Assembly: GCA_043779185.1 (NCBI GenBank)
Contig: JAYWEQ010000106.1
Location: 1-56,065 of the forward strand
Length of the DNA stretch: 56,065 nt
Reading direction: 5' to 3'
Source: JAYWDA01 sp043779185
Lineage (GTDB): Bacteria; Bdellovibrionota; Bdellovibrionia; Bdellovibrionales; Bdellovibrionaceae
Positions 52,777-56,065 of this stretch are shown here, piece after piece. A program made the position numbers and the translations under genes. Position 1 is the stretch's first letter, and the number at the start of each line of letters is the position of its first letter. Below the pieces are notes generated by a model. That model ran no database searches. It had not been told where the DNA came from and saw only the letters and a list, made by a program, of their open reading frames with translations.

Positions 52777-54096
52777 ATGGACTTATTTGATCATGCTATT
52801 CAAAACCAAACCCAGAGTTTAAAACCCCTCGCTGAGCGATTGCGGCCGAAAAGCCTCACTGATCTTGTCGGACAGGAAAAGCTCTTTGGGCAAAACTCTG
52901 TACTGAAATCATTGATTGCTCATGGCCAGCTGCCAAATCTCATTTTATGGGGCCCGCCAGGCACAGGAAAAACAAGCTTTGCCTTGGCCCTCTCTAAAGA
53001 AATTGATGCTGAATTCAAGGCGATCAATGCTATCGACAGCGGTGTCAAAGATCTAAGGCAGATCGGCGAAGACGGCCGGCAACAACGAAAATTATATCAA
53101 AGAAAAACAGTCCTCTTTGTCGATGAAATCCACCGATTCAATAAGGGTCAACAGGATGTTCTTTTGCCATTTATTGAACAAGGCGACATTATTCTCATTG
53201 GCGCCACCACCGAAAATCCAAGCTACGAGCTTAATAAGGCCCTTTTAAGCAGATGCCGAGTGCTTATTTTTAATCGATTGGCCGTCGAAGACTTAGAATC
53301 TTTACTCGAGCGAGCCGCCCAGGCACTAAACGTCAAAGTCGAACAAGTCTTATCGCCCACTTTCAAAGTGTTTTTGCTCGAAAACTCCGATGGAGACGCG
53401 CGTCGCCTCATCAATACTTTTGAAGTCCTCGCAAATTACTACAAAAACGTGAACCGACAGCTCAGTGAGGACGAATTTCAACAAGCTCTTTCTCTGGCGA
53501 TGCCCTACGATAAAAATTCAGAACTTCATTATGACCTGATTTCCGCCTTTATCAAAAGCGTTCGAGGCAGCGACGCCAATGCGGCCGTTTACTACATGGC
53601 CCGCATGCTTGAAGGGGGCGAAGACCCTGTCTTTATCGCTCGCCGTTTGATTATTCTAGCTTCCGAAGATATCGGAAACGCCGACCCCCGAGCTTTAACT
53701 TTAGCCGTGTCAGGATTGCAAGCCGTCGAAGCCATAGGTCTTCCAGAAGCGGCCATTACGCTGGCGCAAGTGACCACCTATTTAGCCAGTTGCCCGAAGT
53801 CAAATCGTGCCTATCTAGCTCTTCATAAAGCGAAAGCAGAGATTGAAAGAAGTCAGTCTTTGCCCGTACCCTTACATCTAAGATCGTCAAAAACAAAACT
53901 TTCACAAGACCTTGGCTATGGACAGGGCTACACTTATCCCCACGATTTTCCAAAGGCCTGGTCTCAGCAAGTCTATTTGCCATCAGAAATCGCCCATGTT
54001 GTTTTCTATGAGCCCAGTCAGCGCGGTTTCGAAAAAAATATCACCGATTATCTTGAGTGGCTCAAAATAAAACCGGATCCAAAGCCTGAGCTTTAA
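52777..54096 (+). CDS. rarA: Replication-associated recombination protein RarA/MgsA (AAA+ ATPase)
   Basis: 439 residues from the ATG at 52777; the frame is open to 52720 inside the previous gene, but the family starts near MDLFDHA. Motifs: AERLRPKSLTDLVGQEKLFG, Walker A GPPGTGKTSFALAL, Walker B LFVDEIHRFNKGQQD and the sensor 1 loop GATTENPSYELN. C-terminal tetramerisation region: GGEDPVFIARRLIILASEDIG. It acts at stalled replication forks. No good ribosome binding site is seen before the ATG. Confidence 0.95.
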   Translation: MDLFDHAIQNQTQSLKPLAERLRPKSLTDLVGQEKLFGQNSVLKSLIAHGQLPNLILWGPPGTGKTSFALALSKEIDAEFKAINAIDSGVKDLRQIGEDGRQQRKLYQRKTVLFVDEIHRFNKGQQDVLLPFIEQGDIILIGATTENPSYELNKALLSRCRVLIFNRLAVEDLESLLERAAQALNVKVEQVLSPTFKVFLLENSDGDARRLINTFEVLANYYKNVNRQLSEDEFQQALSLAMPYDKNSELHYDLISAFIKSVRGSDANAAVYYMARMLEGGEDPVFIARRLIILASEDIGNADPRALTLAVSGLQAVEAIGLPEAAITLAQVTTYLASCPKSNRAYLALHKAKAEIERSQSLPVPLHLRSSKTKLSQDLGYGQGYTYPHDFPKAWSQQVYLPSEIAHVVFYEPSQRGFEKNITDYLEWLKIKPDPKPEL

Positions 54097-54103
54097 AATT
54101 CAT

Positions 54104-54409
54104 TTAGATGGGTCGTTGTCCGCACACGCAGACACAGCCTTCAGAGCCCTGAGCAATGTGCGAATGCTTTGTATTGGCAGGAATTTCCACTCGATCTCCG
54201 GCCCGCAGTAAAAACTGATTGCCCTGGATATTAAACATCATCTCGCCATTCACAATCATGCGAACTTCACAGAAGGGGTGGCGATGTTCTTGCACCTTCA
54301 CAGAAGGGCTATAGACTTCTTCAAAAGGCTCAAGTCCCTCTGATTCCAAAATCATAAAAGCTAATTCTTTAGAGGGCGTTAAGGGCGCCTGCCACCTAGT
54401 GATAATCAT
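54104..54409 (-). CDS. Small cupin-domain protein
   Basis: 101 residues, a single cupin barrel. First motif: QEHRHPFCEVRMIVNGE, with the His-His-Glu metal ligands; second: GDRVEIPANTKHSHIA, with the last His. So a metal site is likely. No other domain is present, and substrate or function cannot be told (dioxygenase-like or sensor proteins share this fold). It converges on rarA with eight bases between stops. On the - strand TTGCTC and TAAATT are spaced 18 bases apart, only six bases before the ATG, so its message may be leaderless; no ribosome binding site is seen. Confidence 0.85.
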   Translation of the reverse strand: MIITRWQAPLTPSKELAFMILESEGLEPFEEVYSPSVKVQEHRHPFCEVRMIVNGEMMFNIQGNQFLLRAGDRVEIPANTKHSHIAQGSEGCVCVCGQRPI

Positions 54410-54473
54410 TTTGACAATTTATCTCAACTTGGGACAACCGAGCAAGGCCTGAAGGGTCAAATTGTGTTTTCTG

Positions 54474-54503
54474 TTGAGACACATTTTAAAAAGGGGTCTT
54501 AAT
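54474..54503 (+). promoter_or_regulatory. Candidate promoter for the unknown gene at 54609
   Basis: TTGAGA and CTTAAT separated by 18 bases. The -10 overlaps a 12-base palindrome (TTAATTAATTAA, 54499-54510). A second option is a weak sigma-28-like pair, TAAG at 54550 and GACGATAG at 54569-54576. Confidence 0.35.
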
Positions 54504-54590
54504 TAATTAAAATATCAAAGAATTAAGTAGAGTTCTCATGACAAATCATTAAGTCCCACCCCCTGTTCGACGATAGATAGGTCAGACGTA

Positions 54591-54606
54591 ATTCCTCAGG
54601 AGGAAT
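54591..54606 (+). promoter_or_regulatory. Hairpin covering a ribosome binding site
   Basis: ATTCCT and AGGAAT are exact complements around a CAGG loop. The AGGAGG ribosome binding site (54598-54603) of the next gene lies in the loop and 3' arm, so folding would limit translation. Confidence 0.5.
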
Positions 54607-54608
54607 GA

Positions 54609-55124
54609 TTGGGGCACTCAAAGCCATCGACCGCTGCACTATCTGATTTAGATACAATTCTAAATTACATCGATCATTCGCAGGGCCTCCAGGCCCAAGT
54701 CACCGACAACGGTCGAATCCAAGTCTTTCAAAAAGTTGACGGGAAAGTTTTTAATTTCTCGTCTGCCGAGGTGGCCGAGGTGATCTCTCGCACCGACGCC
54801 GATGCAAAGCCATTTCTACAAGTCAATTTTCGCTCCTCAAACAAAGTATTATTTACAGATACATTGATTGGTTTTAAACCGATTGAGACTGTCGGGCTAG
54901 ATATGACTCGTATTCCAAAAGTTGTGACGACGCCTGATCTTATGAGTGTGTTCGAAGCGATTGAAGAGGCTTTAGGTTCCGAAGCTATTGACAACGAAGT
55001 CGAAGTCTTGAAAAAAGTTTATTACGCGATTCTTAGCGGCGCCGAAAAAGCAGGATGCGATCTGGCCTTCGAAAAAGCCTGGATCAGTCGCTTATTAGCT
55101 TCTAATTTTCGCGCTTCCGCGTAA
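54609..55124 (+). CDS. Conserved-looking cytoplasmic protein of unknown function
   Basis: 171 residues, TTG start with AGGAGG five bases upstream; the ATG at 54605 is out of frame and ends after 13 codons. No signal peptide or membrane segment. The first 90 residues look like an alpha/beta domain (LDTILNYIDHSQGLQAQVTD, GRIQVFQKVDGKVF, KPFLQVNFRSSNKVLFTDTL); the last 60 are helical and acidic (LMSVFEAIEEALGS, then VLKKVYYAILSGAEKAGCDL). I do not recognise the family. It stands alone between rarA/cupin and the tRNA-rRNA region. Confidence 0.7.
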   Translation: MGHSKPSTAALSDLDTILNYIDHSQGLQAQVTDNGRIQVFQKVDGKVFNFSSAEVAEVISRTDADAKPFLQVNFRSSNKVLFTDTLIGFKPIETVGLDMTRIPKVVTTPDLMSVFEAIEEALGSEAIDNEVEVLKKVYYAILSGAEKAGCDLAFEKAWISRLLASNFRASA

Positions 55125-55255
55125 GCACAGGACTCTATCAAAAAATTGAATCTCAGAAATACGACCACTAATCATGGACTTACAAAGTCTTTGCATTTCC
55201 TTCAAAATAACAATTGACCGCTTTGTCTAAATAAGTGAAAACAACCACCAATTTC

Positions 55256-55331
<76 letters not shown>

Positions 55332-55659
55332 TTTGCGTCATGAAAAAAAGTGCAAAACTGCACAATTTCAGGGCAAAAAAGGGTGAAAAAGACGAGGAAA
55401 AGTATTTTTTAATTATTAAAAAAAATAATTAAAAAATAAAAAAAAAGGTATTGACGGAAAAGTTCGGTTCCTTTAGAAGTAATCCTCTCTTCGAAATGAA
55501 AAAAAGATTTTTAAGATGAAAACGACAGATTCGTTCTTTGAAAACTGAATAGCTAGATGAAAAAGTTTTTGGGTTTTAATTGCGGAACTTGATTCCGCGA
55601 AATCAAAATTGAAACAAACTAATAAAAAGCTATGCTTTTTGTTAATGAGTTACAGAATA
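55332..55659 (+). promoter_or_regulatory. rRNA promoter and 16S leader
   Basis: This 328-base stretch has no gene. It holds an A-rich tract (55408-55447, probable UP element), a -35 TTGACG (55451-55456), 17 bases, and -10 TAGAAG (55474-55479). A boxA-like antitermination element (CGTTCTTTGAAAA) lies at 55532-55544. Two hairpins follow before 16S: GCGGAA/TTCCGC (55582-55598) and AAAAAGC/GCTTTTT (55624-55640), which may take part in rRNA processing. Confidence 0.8.

Positions 55660-56065
<406 letters not shown>

Noticed and set aside
55177..55196. GACTT/AAGTC hairpin followed by TTT, downstream of the unknown gene at 54609
   Set aside because: A 5-bp stem with a 3-base loop and a short T-run is too weak to call a terminator.

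Overview
The window is chromosomal, gene-dense and mostly read on the + strand. By eye its base composition is moderate. The gene set points to a Gram-negative predatory-type bacterium of the Bdellovibrionota (Bdellovibrio/Pseudobdellovibrio-like). Evidence: Kdo, Lpt and OmpA envelope genes; a gliding-type cluster with an AgmX/PglI-type C-terminal domain and TolQ/TolR-like motor proteins, as in myxobacteria; and a type IV pilus block in the order ABC ATPase - ABC permease - pilD - pilM - N - O - P - Q, the order known from Myxococcus and Bdellovibrio. I could not run searches, so the species is not claimed.

Layout. 1-4.2 kb: 3' end of polA, a small lipoprotein, a FliL-like membrane protein and a convergent FHA-domain sigma-54 activator. 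4.3-8.4 kb: engB, kdsB, pyrG, kdsD. 8.5-11.8 kb: an OmpA-type protein, a strong hairpin, and on the - strand an MsbA-like ABC exporter followed by a glutaredoxin-fold protein that has lost its active-site cysteines. 12-23.2 kb: a long, tightly packed cluster (two outer-membrane barrel proteins, three TPR proteins, a small exported protein, an FHA/TonB-like protein, one TolQ-like and two TolR-like proteins) that looks like an Agl/Glt-type envelope-spanning motor. 23.2-26.9 kb: an LptC-LptA fusion, lptB, rpoN and a nucleosidase. 27-32.1 kb: a YceI protein, a c-type cytochrome lipoprotein, a barrel protein with a CxxCH motif, two other exported proteins and ResB. 32.2-38 kb: hpf, metK, lepA and three consecutive type I signal peptidase genes. 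38-43.8 kb: pyrB, carA, an unknown gene, carB. 43.9-52.1 kb: a PhnD-like binding protein, an ABC-2 transporter and pilD-pilMNOPQ. 52.2-55.1 kb: a lipoprotein, rarA, a cupin and an unknown protein. 55.2 kb to end: tRNA-Ala(TGC), a strong rRNA promoter and the first ~400 nt of 16S rRNA.

How it fits together. Much of the window serves the cell envelope and surface movement: Kdo synthesis (kdsB, kdsD) and LPS transport (lptCA, lptB), protein export (three signal peptidases), two surface-motility machines (gliding-type motor and type IV pilus) and a FliL-like protein. Two regulatory inputs lie close by: rpoN (sigma-54) and an FHA-containing sigma-54 activator. The most unusual points are the complete gliding-type motor cluster; a PilQ with a lipoprotein signal next to a PilP without one; a start codon buried in a 14-bp hairpin downstream of pilQ; the cysteine-less glutaredoxin; the tandem signal peptidases; and a haem-motif barrel protein near ResB. 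I saw no mobile element, CRISPR array or prophage.
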